Assembly (NCBI GenBank): GCA_002787775.1
Contig: PCUW01000028.1
Coordinates: 1-62,679, forward strand
DNA: 62,679 nt
Reading direction: 5' to 3'
From: Bdellovibrionales bacterium CG12_big_fil_rev_8_21_14_0_65_38_15
GTDB lineage: Bacteria; Bdellovibrionota; Bacteriovoracia; Bacteriovoracales; Bacteriovoracaceae
Shown one piece after another: positions 7,938 through 15,282 of the stretch. The position numbers and the translations under genes are program-made. Below the pieces are notes generated by a model that saw only the letters and a program-made list of their open reading frames with translations, was not told the DNA's origin and did not search any database. Every line of letters starts with the position of its first letter. Position 1 is the first letter of the stretch.

Positions 7938-8669
7938 CTATAGAGACTTTGACCTAGGTGTAAAACCTCTGTGATCAATAATTTTAAAGTATTCTGACCA
8001 ATTATATCCCTCAGAAGACAATTTCGCATTGATTGAGAATCTTATGCCTATTCCACCTTCAAAGGAGCTTACGATTCGGCCATTTTGATTAAAGTGAATA
8101 TCATCTATTCGTGTTTCTACCTCTAAAGTCGGGTCTAGATTTGGCAAAAGTGAGTCATTTACCTCAAGACTAATAAAGCAACCTTGTTCATCCCAATTCG
8201 TTAATACTCCATGAATTTCCTGAGTGGCGAGCTTAACACTACATGGAAGATCGTACTCTGAGCGTTGACCGATGGTGCTCTTAACATAAAGAGGATTATA
8301 TGAGGCACTAGAGATTTCGCCAGAAAATACCATCATTAGGTAGTATGTGGTTACCAAGAAAAAGAAATCCATTATTAAAATCACTTTATTAAAATCGATT
8401 AAAGCGATACTCATTGAAGAAACAAGACAAACGACAGACAACAAGCTCACAAGAATTTTTGTCACACCAGACATCTTCCATGCAAAGACGATAGAAATTA
8501 AAGAAAGAGAAAAGAGTAGAATATTCTCTTCCAGGAAGCTTAGAAATAAAGTTCTATCTAAAGCTGAAGTGCCATTTTGCAATGAATTAGAAAGGTGAAC
8601 GAAATAAGGAGCCAGAGCACTAAAGAGCACAACATAATAAACGATGGTAGGTCTTGAGTGAATTTTCAT
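7938..8669 (-). CDS. Membrane protein with C-terminal PilZ-like domain
   Basis: A 243-residue inner-membrane protein. The first 115 residues hold four hydrophobic helices. A PilZ-like domain follows (about 128-230), with RSEYDLPCSVKL at the position of the c-di-GMP RxxxR motif and NWDEQGCFISL at the position of the (D/N)xSxxG motif. Both are degenerate: the second Arg and the Ser are missing. Binding of cyclic di-GMP is therefore doubtful, and the domain may serve in protein contacts. An AAGG ribosome site lies about 10 bases before the ATG. It is the first gene of a three-gene minus-strand run and is divergent from the small ferredoxin gene, with only 50 bases between them. Confidence 0.72.
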   Translation of the reverse strand: MKIHSRPTIVYYVVLFSALAPYFVHLSNSLQNGTSALDRTLFLSFLEENILLFSLSLISIVFAWKMSGVTKILVSLLSVVCLVSSMSIALIDFNKVILIMDFFFLVTTYYLMMVFSGEISSASYNPLYVKSTIGQRSEYDLPCSVKLATQEIHGVLTNWDEQGCFISLEVNDSLLPNLDPTLEVETRIDDIHFNQNGRIVSSFEGGIGIRFSINAKLSSEGYNWSEYFKIIDHRGFTPRSKSL

Positions 8670-8707
8670 GACTCTTTTGCCTTACTGTTACATATTTCAA
8701 CTTATAG

Positions 8708-8713
8708 TATAAT
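8708..8713 (+). promoter_or_regulatory. Consensus -10 box placed for a leaderless ferredoxin mRNA
   Basis: A perfect TATAAT ends at 8713, and the ferredoxin ATG begins at 8720, exactly where transcription would be expected to start. There is no purine-rich ribosome site between them. No good -35 hexamer is visible 16-18 bases upstream. The overlapping complement also holds -10-like elements that could serve the divergent PilZ-like gene. Confidence 0.6.
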
Positions 8714-8719
8714 AGATTG

Positions 8720-8914
8720 ATGCAACCTCATTTGGAAATAAATTCTACATGCATTGAATGTGACAACTGTCTTGCCATATGTCCTGATGATGCAATTCTA
8801 AAGTCTGAGCAAAACGGTTATACCATTGATACTTTTGCCTGCACTTTGTGTGGTTTATGTATTGAAGTTTGTCCCGTTGATAGCATAAAGCTTTCAACAC
8901 AAACTAATAGTTAA
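8720..8914 (+). CDS. Small 2x[4Fe-4S] ferredoxin
   Basis: A 64-residue bacterial-type ferredoxin with two complete cluster motifs: CIECDNCLAICP near the N-terminus and CTLCGLCIEVCP in the second half, the classic pseudo-twofold layout. I start at the ATG at 8720; a TTG three bases earlier is also in frame. No Shine-Dalgarno sequence precedes either start, and a consensus -10 box ends 6 bases before the ATG, so the message is probably leaderless. Its end overlaps the convergent MurU-like gene by 11 bases. It is much shorter than the ferredoxin at 65-505 and lacks its extensions. Its redox partner is unknown. Confidence 0.87.
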   Translation: MQPHLEINSTCIECDNCLAICPDDAILKSEQNGYTIDTFACTLCGLCIEVCPVDSIKLSTQTNS

Positions 8915-9812
8915 CTTCCTGAATAACATCGTTATAAACAATTGATTTATATTTTACCAATTTTGGACTCGTATTTTCTTTCAAAACAATTGTTTTCTCA
9001 ACGTATTGGTTTTTGATAGCTAGATCGGAAAAATTAAGAACTCCACCCTGCTCACAGCCATATGATTCTTTATACAGTTTATTTTTACTTATAATCTTTT
9101 TGTGGATCCAGTCATCTCGCTTTTCTTTATTTTCTTGCAAGAATGCAAACAGTTTAAACGCTGATTTATGATATTTTTCAATGTCACCAAAGTCTAAAAA
9201 GTCACCCTCAAGAGCTTGCGTATAAATGCTTTCATTTTTATAATTGCAAACTGTTTCAAAAAACTTTGATTTACCAAGTGAGGCCTTAAGACCAATTGGA
9301 TTAACAATGCTAAGTCCAATAAACATTGGCCCATCAACCTTTGTACTGATTCCAATCAATCTTCCATCTTGATTCAAATTCAAACTTGAATAATCAGAAT
9401 TGCCATTCATCGTAAATAGCTTCGCTCTGTGATACGATTCCAAAGATAGCTTAGATCGTATCTGCTCAATATCGACCTTAAAGAATTGGTCAGAGTTTAG
9501 AACAATAAATGAATTGGAAATTTTTGATTTTTCTATAAAGTTATGAACACCACCACCGGCATCTAAAATTTCATTTTCAACGAGTATGTTTATATCTGGA
9601 AAATTTTTTTCACAATAATCAATCACCAACTCTTTTTGATGATGAACGTTGATGTATATATTTTTTATGCCAAGATCTTTTAAGAAATGTATTTGAAGAC
9701 CAAGCAAGGTCGTATCGAAAATTGGCCATAAAACTTTTGGTACTGATTTTCCAATTATACCCATACGAGTACCAAAGCCTGCAGCTAAAATAAAGCCTGT
9801 CTCAATAAGCAT
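8904..9812 (-). CDS. MurU-like sugar-1-phosphate nucleotidyltransferase
   Basis: A 302-residue nucleotidyltransferase. The N-terminal signature LAAGFGTRMG...PKVLWPI binds NTP, DAGGGV (about residue 93) matches the LETGGGI loop of MurU/RmlA-type enzymes, and VLNSDQ is the metal site. Near residue 208, LDFGDIEKYHKS matches the C-terminal DxGTPE-type motif. The best functional guess is MurNAc-1-phosphate uridylyltransferase, because it overlaps by 11 bases or less the AmgK-like kinase, its pathway partner in Pseudomonas. It is about 80 residues longer than MurU (about 220 aa); the extra C-terminal part is unassigned. Other NDP-sugar synthases are possible. Confidence 0.75.
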   Translation of the reverse strand: MLIETGFILAAGFGTRMGIIGKSVPKVLWPIFDTTLLGLQIHFLKDLGIKNIYINVHHQKELVIDYCEKNFPDINILVENEILDAGGGVHNFIEKSKISNSFIVLNSDQFFKVDIEQIRSKLSLESYHRAKLFTMNGNSDYSSLNLNQDGRLIGISTKVDGPMFIGLSIVNPIGLKASLGKSKFFETVCNYKNESIYTQALEGDFLDFGDIEKYHKSAFKLFAFLQENKEKRDDWIHKKIISKNKLYKESYGCEQGGVLNFSDLAIKNQYVEKTIVLKENTSPKLVKYKSIVYNDVIQEVNY

Positions 9813-10815
9813 AATAAAGACTCGAGAGTTCCTGTCTTAACTGGGGGTATTCATTTGATAGGAACATTATATCTTTTAACCTCTCAAAAGCTCGCCCGAT
9901 GTGGCGAAGATATCTTATGTCACCTCTTAGCCTATAGATATAGGCAAAGCTTCCTATTGCTTTAAAGATTCTTTGTATGGCGACAAGGTTATAGGCTGAT
10001 AAGAATTCTTCTTTTGTTTTATAGTGTTCAATACCTACGTTTTGCCAATATCTTTCAATTAAAAAATCATGGTTTTCTGACGTAATCTGATAATAGCAAT
10101 CTTCAAGAAGTGAAGAGAGGTCATATTGAGGTAGCCCACGTCTCGCATCTTGAAAATCAATAACGATAAGCTCATTGTCCTTAAACATTAAATTTCTCGA
10201 ATGATAATCTCGATGGGTAAATACCCAAGGACCTCTGCATATTCTCTTAGCAAGGCTACTAAAATCTTTTATCATTAGGTTATAATTATACTTATCACGC
10301 TGATAGCCCATAAGACCCTCAACGAATTGTTGAAAAGTAAAATGGATTTCTTGCATTAACTTTTCTTCATCAAAGGATCTTTTATTAAAAATTTCTTGTG
10401 GATACTTTTTAAGATCTGTTTTGTGCAAACTGATAAGTAAGTCAACTGCTTCTATGTACAAGGACCTTTCTTCATCTCTTGTCTTGCAAAGACTCAACTG
10501 TCTTAAAAACGTTTGATCACCAAGATCTTCTTCAAGGTAATAGCCTCTTTCAATATCATAATCTAAGATTTGTGGAACTCTTACATCACCATTTTTAAGT
10601 ACTTTCTGAATTCTTAAAAAATCGGGTTCACCATCTTCTGGGTTTCTTGGCATATCAAGGCAGACAACATACCCCTTTTCTTCGAAGACAACTCTGTAGT
10701 ACCTGCGAGTTGAGGCATCGCCAGTTAGTTTGATAATTTTATATTTATCACCAGATATTATTTTTTTCTGTATACTCTCGCCGACAAGTGTATCGACAAG
10801 TATTTTTTCTGACAT
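9802..10815 (-). CDS. AmgK-like sugar kinase (aminoglycoside phosphotransferase fold)
   Basis: A 337-residue kinase of the APH/choline kinase fold. It has the AmgK hallmark GDASTRRYYRV near the N-terminus, the catalytic loop THRDYHSRNLM with its Asp, and the metal-binding DFQDARRG. This combination is typical of AmgK, which phosphorylates MurNAc or GlcNAc at the anomeric position in peptidoglycan recycling. The downstream MurU-like gene overlaps it and would use its product. Start choice is uncertain: an ATG at 10815 (used here) or a TTG at 10827; neither has a strong ribosome site. It lies about 20 bases after the M48-like lipoprotein gene. The substrate is inferred, not proven. Confidence 0.8.
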   Translation of the reverse strand: MSEKILVDTLVGESIQKKIISGDKYKIIKLTGDASTRRYYRVVFEEKGYVVCLDMPRNPEDGEPDFLRIQKVLKNGDVRVPQILDYDIERGYYLEEDLGDQTFLRQLSLCKTRDEERSLYIEAVDLLISLHKTDLKKYPQEIFNKRSFDEEKLMQEIHFTFQQFVEGLMGYQRDKYNYNLMIKDFSSLAKRICRGPWVFTHRDYHSRNLMFKDNELIVIDFQDARRGLPQYDLSSLLEDCYYQITSENHDFLIERYWQNVGIEHYKTKEEFLSAYNLVAIQRIFKAIGSFAYIYRLRGDIRYLRHIGRAFERLKDIMFLSNEYPQLRQELSSLYYAY

Positions 10816-10836
10816 TTCTAGTTTCAATTTCTCACA

Positions 10837-11598
10837 CTATTCCATGTCTCTTCGAAGAGCATAGAATCCTCTTGTCGAATTTTTTTCAATTACTGATATA
10901 TCACTTTCGCTTGGGGTTTTGGATAGAAAGTTTTTAAAGTTAAACTCTTCTCTTGAAATCGTACTAATGTTTCCGACAGTTGCTACAAAGTCGATTGCGT
11001 TTTTATTTTTTAGTTGTATTAGGTTTAAAAGTGCACCTGGGTCAAATGAAGATCTTTTCATGAGAAGATACGACCATTTATTAATTTCAGCTCGCGTAGC
11101 AACTGGTAAACGAACAATAGATAGCATTTGGATCGTATCCATAATTCCTACGGGCACCATTATTTTTTTTTCATATATGGCTTTTTCTGACCTAAAGATT
11201 TCTGCTGCCAATACAGCGGCTAGTAGGTCCTCATTGGCGACATATCTTTTAATTAATCCTTTTGAAATAAAAAACATTCCCCCTGGTAAGGAAAAGTGAA
11301 AGGGTGCTTCTTGATTTATGATGTAAAACTTTGGACGTTGATAAGATGGAAAAATCAGTTCGTTATTAGAAGTGATTCTTTCATGAAGTTGTAGTAAGTA
11401 TGCATTAGATCGATTGCTTAATTCGACAAGGCCACTTTTACCCAAGTTTTTCAAATAATCTTCACCAAGATATTTGAGATGATTGGATAGCTCACTCTTT
11501 GATTCTTCGGATAATTTTTTTTGAAAACTAGCCCTTGGATCAGTATTACTACTAAAGAGGCTGCAAGCAGAAAGAATTAATAGAAAAAAGGCCTTCAA
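10837..11598 (-). CDS. Lipoprotein with M48 (Oma1/LoiP-like) fold lacking the zinc motif
   Basis: A 253-residue lipoprotein: MKAFFLLILSAC is a short signal peptide with lipobox Cys12. The core matches periplasmic M48 peptidases: SLPGGMFFISKGLIKRY, then NEDLLAAVLAAEIFRSEKA where the active-site helix should read HExxH, then RAEINKW in place of ExxAD, and NFLSKTPSESDISVIEK matching the usual FLSTHP motif. The HExxH residues are A132, E133 and R136, so both zinc histidines are lost and catalysis is unlikely. I use TTG at 11598 because AAGAGG lies 7 bases upstream; the in-frame ATG at 11625 has no ribosome site. A terminator-like hairpin spans this start. Confidence 0.75.
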   Translation of the reverse strand: MKAFFLLILSACSLFSSNTDPRASFQKKLSEESKSELSNHLKYLGEDYLKNLGKSGLVELSNRSNAYLLQLHERITSNNELIFPSYQRPKFYIINQEAPFHFSLPGGMFFISKGLIKRYVANEDLLAAVLAAEIFRSEKAIYEKKIMVPVGIMDTIQMLSIVRLPVATRAEINKWSYLLMKRSSFDPGALLNLIQLKNKNAIDFVATVGNISTISREEFNFKNFLSKTPSESDISVIEKNSTRGFYALRRDME

Positions 11599-11607
11599 TA
11601 GAAGGCC
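11584..11607 (-). terminator. Terminator-like hairpin enclosing the start codon of the M48-like lipoprotein gene
   Basis: On the minus strand, GGCCTTC (11607-11601), loop TATT and GAAGGCC (11596-11590) form a 7-bp perfect stem followed by six T, a canonical intrinsic terminator about 30 bases after the LysM gene stop. The TTG start at 11598 lies in the loop and 3' arm, and AAGAGG sits at the 5' foot. It could end most LysM transcripts and hide the next gene's start. Confidence 0.7.
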
Positions 11608-11637
11608 TCTTGATAACTTTGTCATAAACTTAAATTT

Positions 11638-12264
11638 TTACTCCGAAGCGATATCACGATCTGGAACCCAGTATAGTGTAAAGCCTGCGAAGATTTTATT
11701 GTGATCTTGAATCATTGGTCTATTGTTATTAAAAATGTCTTTCCAACGAGCGGCTGTACCATACTTATCATTTGAAATAGTACCAAGAGTTTCACCACCT
11801 CTAATTAGGTGAGGATTTCCCTGTGGGTTCCAAACAAATGGCTGACTTGGCATATCATATTTTATGCTCTGGCCAACTCTAAGTTGAGATGAACTAACTC
11901 CAGGGTTCATATCTGATACAGATTTCCATTTTCTGTAATCACCATAGAGTTTAAAAGCAATTAACATATAGGTGTCACCACTTTCAACTGAATATGTTCC
12001 CATTTGACCTGTTGTTGAAATCATCACATCGTCCATTGGTGCAGAGAATTGCTCTTCAACCATTGGATCAATCGATTCAGTCATTGGCGCGTCTTCTACG
12101 GCCATCAAATCTTGGCTATCAGACTCAATAATGAAGTCTGCATCATCACCAAATGAGGCTATCTGGTCTGTGCCTTGTCCTTCAGCAGCTGCCTGTTTTT
12201 TCTTACTTGAACATGCAGTACTTGTAAGAAGAGCTGCAATCATTAAAAGCGACATCAATTTCAT
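11638..12264 (-). CDS. LysM-domain lipoprotein
   Basis: A 208-residue envelope lipoprotein that should bind peptidoglycan. MKLMSLLMIAALLTSTAC is a lipoprotein signal with Cys18. An acidic, Met-rich linker (about 20-85) follows, then a LysM-like repeat (about 90-140, YSVESGDTYMLIAFKLYGDY ... LRVGQSI) and a second related repeat (about 150-205, HLIRGGETLGTISNDKYG ... KIFAGFTLYWVPD). This resembles the YgaU/BON-LysM style of a single domain near the C-terminus, but here it is doubled. A GGGAG ribosome site precedes the ATG, and a TATAAT at 12307-12312 (minus strand) is a likely promoter. It heads the minus-strand run with the M48-like, AmgK-like and MurU-like genes. Confidence 0.87.
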   Translation of the reverse strand: MKLMSLLMIAALLTSTACSSKKKQAAAEGQGTDQIASFGDDADFIIESDSQDLMAVEDAPMTESIDPMVEEQFSAPMDDVMISTTGQMGTYSVESGDTYMLIAFKLYGDYRKWKSVSDMNPGVSSSQLRVGQSIKYDMPSQPFVWNPQGNPHLIRGGETLGTISNDKYGTAARWKDIFNNNRPMIQDHNKIFAGFTLYWVPDRDIASE

Positions 12265-12278
12265 GGGTTCTCCCGGTC

Positions 12279-12292
12279 CTTTGTTTACAAAG
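12279..12292. repeat. Perfect palindrome in the leader of the LysM gene
   Basis: CTTTGT-TT-ACAAAG, a 6-bp inverted repeat with a 2-base spacer, between the -10 box (12307-12312, minus strand) and the ribosome site of the LysM lipoprotein gene. It could be an operator half-site pair or a small leader hairpin. Single occurrence; function unknown. Confidence 0.4.
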
Positions 12293-12417
12293 ACATATTC
12301 GGATTCATTATATCAGTTCTTTAATCTGCTACGCTTTTTTATTAAAAATTAGGCAGATTCTTCCAATTTTATTGATCTTAATTGTTGAGGAAAATTGTTT
12401 CTCATTTTTGACCATAC

Positions 12418-12446
12418 TAGACAGTCATTTAGGTGCAAGTTATTCT
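12418..12446 (+). promoter_or_regulatory. Sigma-70-type promoter for the 12460 barrel gene
   Basis: TAGACA (12418-12423) and TATTCT (12441-12446) are separated by 17 bases. Transcription should start near 12453, leaving only about 7 bases before the ATG at 12460, with no ribosome site. The message would be nearly leaderless. Confidence 0.6.
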
Positions 12447-12459
12447 TTATTTAAGATTT

Positions 12460-13437
12460 ATGAGATTACTTTTATTTTTAACTACATTCTTCATTTGCTC
12501 TTCGATTTTGGCACAAAATATTGTCAATGACTTAGGTGTAGGTAGTGCCGGTGGTCCTGTTCTTCCAGATATGGCAACAGAGACAATTAACCGAATATCT
12601 GGCTCAAAAAAGATCTTTATTATTACAAATAATTCTCAAACATTTGCTAAGGGTGACTTTGTTACTCTGGTAAAAGGAACCAAAAGAGCACTTCGCGCTG
12701 TTGTAGCTAAAAATGAGAATGGTATCGCTGGCATTAAAATTTTAAAAATCTATTCGCTTGCTCTTTGGAATAGCCTTAATGCCGGTGGAGAGATTCAGGT
12801 TTTAAGAGGTGACGACAGCTTTTTTAATATACCTGTGACCTCTGCAGAATCTGGAAACATTCCAGGCGAACTTATTAAAGCTGAAACAAATCTTTTTGAT
12901 GAAACAACTGTTTTGGAAGATGACTCTTTATCATTTGATGAAAACTCAAAAAGAATTCTTAAAAATGATAATCTCGTAAGTTTATCGCTTGGTTTTGTTG
13001 ATGCCGGCTCTGAGGGCAGAGCGAGTCTTCCTACTGGTGCATGGTCATTTCAAGTGGAAGATAATATTTTTCTTGAAGCAGCTTACGGTCAGGGTATTTT
13101 AAAAGGTTACCCATCTCTTGATGGTGATATCGATACAAAAATTACCAATTTTATGATTAAAGCAAAATATGCAATACGAGCCCCATTTGATGCCTATATT
13201 CTTCCTTATATTGGTTATCAACTCGTTGGAGCAAGTTCTCCTGGAGCAGGTGAACAAGATGAGGCTAATTCACGTTCTGAGGCTGAGCTTCAACAAGAGT
13301 TAGATGATGTTGATGCTTTAAAGAAATCGGGTCCTGTTTTTGGTGTTACTGCTTTAAAGCGACTTGTTCCTGGTTGGTTTGTTCGAGCTGATCTTGGCTC
13401 CGACGTTTTGGCGATTGGATTCGGTCTTGAGTTTTAA
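12460..13437 (+). CDS. Secreted protein with predicted outer-membrane beta-barrel
   Basis: A 325-residue exported protein. I start at the ATG at 12460 because it begins a clean signal peptide (MRLLLFLTTFFICSSILAQ, cleavage after Ala-Gln region); an upstream GTG at 12433 would spoil it. Residues about 20-110 form a soluble domain rich in short strands with a KGDFVTLVKG turn, followed by alternating amphipathic strands (about 150-325) ending in the barrel-like IGFGLEF with a terminal Phe. The same plan, a strand-rich periplasmic domain before a small barrel, is seen in the protein at 52536-54002. I do not recognise the family. A 53-residue lipoprotein gene overlaps its end. Confidence 0.72.
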   Translation: MRLLLFLTTFFICSSILAQNIVNDLGVGSAGGPVLPDMATETINRISGSKKIFIITNNSQTFAKGDFVTLVKGTKRALRAVVAKNENGIAGIKILKIYSLALWNSLNAGGEIQVLRGDDSFFNIPVTSAESGNIPGELIKAETNLFDETTVLEDDSLSFDENSKRILKNDNLVSLSLGFVDAGSEGRASLPTGAWSFQVEDNIFLEAAYGQGILKGYPSLDGDIDTKITNFMIKAKYAIRAPFDAYILPYIGYQLVGASSPGAGEQDEANSRSEAELQQELDDVDALKKSGPVFGVTALKRLVPGWFVRADLGSDVLAIGFGLEF

Positions 13438-13588
13438 ATTATTTTTCATTTCATTTTTTCTATTTGGCTGTGGCGTAAAATCTGTTCCGAGCGCTCCAAA
13501 GAATTCGGCATATCCAAGTTATCAAAGTCAATTTATGCCCCAATCAAAACCGACACCTTTACCCAAGGTGACTCCAGATAATTCGTAA
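13427..13588 (+). CDS. Small LptM-like lipoprotein (TTG start)
   Basis: A 53-residue lipoprotein read from a TTG at 13427. The signal MSFKLFFISFFLFGC has a clear lipobox, and the mature peptide starts CGVKSVPSAPKN and ends in a Pro/Gln/Ser/Lys-rich tail. The CGxKxxP start and Pro-rich body resemble LptM (YifL), the lipoprotein that helps mature the LPS transporter LptD; that link rests on this short motif only. The gene overlaps the barrel gene by 11 bases, and its stop overlaps the folK ATG (TAATG), so it is translated within the same message. An upstream ATG at 13364 would lie inside the barrel gene and spoil the signal peptide. Confidence 0.68.
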   Translation: MSFKLFFISFFLFGCGVKSVPSAPKNSAYPSYQSQFMPQSKPTPLPKVTPDNS

Positions 13589-14052
13589 TGAATAAATTAG
13601 TTTTGGCACTCGGTTCAAATCAAGGTGATTCTATCGAGTCTCTAAAAATTGCTAGAGAAAAACTTGCTTTTCATTTTGGCAATTATGAAGCATCAAGAAT
13701 CTATATTTCAGATGCTGTCGACTATCTGGATCAGCCTTCGTTTTATAATCAGGTTATTGCATTTGATCTACCGAAACTGAGTGCTAAAGAAGTTCTTGAT
13801 AAAACAATGTCCATTGAAGCTGAACTTGGTCGAACTCGGACGATTAAGTATGGTCCCAGAACAATAGATATCGATATAATATTTTACGCAGATCAAAAAT
13901 ATCAATTACAAAATTTAATTGTTCCACATCCACGTTTTTTGCAGCGCAGTTTCGTTGTTTATCCCCTACTTGATCTATCAATTAAGAGCTGGCTTTTAGA
14001 CAATTATGTAATACCCGATCATTTTGAAGTCATCGCAAGCCCCATCAACTAA
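13588..14052 (+). CDS. folK: HPPK, folate biosynthesis enzyme FolK
   Basis: 2-amino-4-hydroxy-6-hydroxymethyldihydropteridine pyrophosphokinase, which transfers pyrophosphate from ATP to 6-hydroxymethyl-dihydropterin before dihydropteroate synthase acts. The 154-residue protein starts with LALGSNQGD, has the ELGRTR and the family signature YGPRTIDIDIIFY (about 90-102) that carries the metal-binding Asp pair, and ends with the VPHPRFLQRSFVVYPLLDL segment. It is a single-domain form of the usual length. Translation is coupled to the upstream small lipoprotein gene. No other folate gene is nearby. Confidence 0.93.
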   Translation: MNKLVLALGSNQGDSIESLKIAREKLAFHFGNYEASRIYISDAVDYLDQPSFYNQVIAFDLPKLSAKEVLDKTMSIEAELGRTRTIKYGPRTIDIDIIFYADQKYQLQNLIVPHPRFLQRSFVVYPLLDLSIKSWLLDNYVIPDHFEVIASPIN

Positions 14053-14079
14053 AATTTCTGGTAAATTAATCCATGTTAA

Positions 14080-14109
14080 TTGACCTAGATCACTCTGCCT
14101 CCTTACAAT
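14080..14109 (+). promoter_or_regulatory. Promoter of the acyl-CoA dehydrogenase-etf operon
   Basis: TTGACC (14080-14085), an 18-base spacer and TACAAT (14104-14109) form a good sigma-70-type promoter. The predicted start near 14116 gives a leader of about 20 bases with a GGGATAG ribosome site before the ATG at 14137. Confidence 0.7.
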
Positions 14110-14136
14110 GGTTTGTCACTTTAAACTGGGATAGTT

Positions 14137-15282
14137 ATGAACTTCGATTACAGCACAGAGCAAAAAGAAATTAAAGAAACGACGATGAAGTTCGCCAAAG
14201 ACGTGATGATTCCTAAAGCTTCCAAGTATGATCATGATGCAACTTTTCCACAGGATATTATTGAGAAGGCGTGGGAGCTTGGTTTTGTAAACACCTGCAT
14301 TCCAGCTGAGTTTGGTGGAGTTGGCTTTTGCGCTGTCGATTCGATGATCATTACAGAAAGTTTAGCTTATGGTTGCATGGGTATGAATACCGCTATCATG
14401 GCGAACGATCTCGCTCTTCTTCCAATTGTCATTGGGGGAAGTGATGAACAAAAGAAAAAGTTTTTAACACCATTTACTGAAAAACCGCTGATTGCATCAT
14501 TTTGCTTAACTGAACCAGGCAATGGATCAGATGCCGCAGGCCTTAAGACGACTGTTAAAGATGCTGGTGACCACTGGGTTGTAAACGGCGAAAAGATGTG
14601 GATTACGAATGCTGGATTTGCAGATCTATTCGTTGTTTACGCCACACTTGATCCAGCTTTAAAGCACAAGGGCATATGTGCCATTGTTATTGATCCCAAA
14701 GAATCATCAGGCATTGAAGTTGGAAAACCAGAAGAGAAAATGGGTCACAAATGTTCAGACACTCGTGGTGTTCGTTTTAATAACGTTAAGGTTCCTAAAG
14801 AGAACATGCTCGGTGGACCTGGTGAAGGATGGAAGATTGCCATGAAAACCTTGGATCACTCTCGTCCAATGGTTGCATCAAGTGCAGTTGGTGGAGCTCA
14901 ATGTGCATATGACTATAGTGCTAAATACGCCAGCGAGAGAATTCAGTTCGGAAAGCCAATTTCAAGTTTCCAATCAATTCAATTTATGGTTGCTGAAATG
15001 GCGATGAAAATTGAAGCGGCAAGATTACTTGTAACAAAAGCGGCTTGGCTTGTTGATAATCATCAACCCAATACTCAGCTCGCTTCCTTTGCAAAAGCCT
15101 ATGCAGCGGATGCATGTATGCAAATTACCACTGACGCAGTTCAGATTTACGGAGGCTATGGGTATAGTAAAGAATATCCAGTAGAAAAACTGATGAGAGA
15201 TGCCAAACTTATTCAGATCTACGAAGGCACGTCACAAATTCAAAGATTAGTAATAGCAAAAGAGATTTTTTCAAGGAGATAA
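14137..15282 (+). CDS. Acyl-CoA dehydrogenase (short/medium-chain type)
   Basis: A flavoenzyme of 381 residues that oxidises an acyl-CoA to the 2-enoyl-CoA and passes electrons to ETF. Visible family features are CLTEPGNGSDAAG (FAD/substrate region, about 125-140), WITNAGFADLFVVYA, QFGKPISSFQSIQFMVAEMA, QIYGGYGYSKEYPVEKLMRD, and the catalytic glutamate in IYEGTSQIQR. Length and motifs match butyryl-/short-chain acyl-CoA dehydrogenases (bcd/acd type), though the chain length cannot be fixed by eye. The stop codon overlaps the etfB start, and etfA follows, so all three gene products form an electron-transfer unit for fatty-acid or amino-acid oxidation. Confidence 0.93.
   Translation: MNFDYSTEQKEIKETTMKFAKDVMIPKASKYDHDATFPQDIIEKAWELGFVNTCIPAEFGGVGFCAVDSMIITESLAYGCMGMNTAIMANDLALLPIVIGGSDEQKKKFLTPFTEKPLIASFCLTEPGNGSDAAGLKTTVKDAGDHWVVNGEKMWITNAGFADLFVVYATLDPALKHKGICAIVIDPKESSGIEVGKPEEKMGHKCSDTRGVRFNNVKVPKENMLGGPGEGWKIAMKTLDHSRPMVASSAVGGAQCAYDYSAKYASERIQFGKPISSFQSIQFMVAEMAMKIEAARLLVTKAAWLVDNHQPNTQLASFAKAYAADACMQITTDAVQIYGGYGYSKEYPVEKLMRDAKLIQIYEGTSQIQRLVIAKEIFSRR

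Noticed and set aside
10837..11598. Frameshift or sequencing error as the cause of the missing HExxH in the M48-like lipoprotein
   Set aside because: The frame is open and family-like on both sides of the site, so only substitutions explain the loss.
12131..12352. A 73-residue plus-strand frame over the start of the LysM gene
   Set aside because: Antisense to the lipoprotein signal region, with no family features; a shadow frame.
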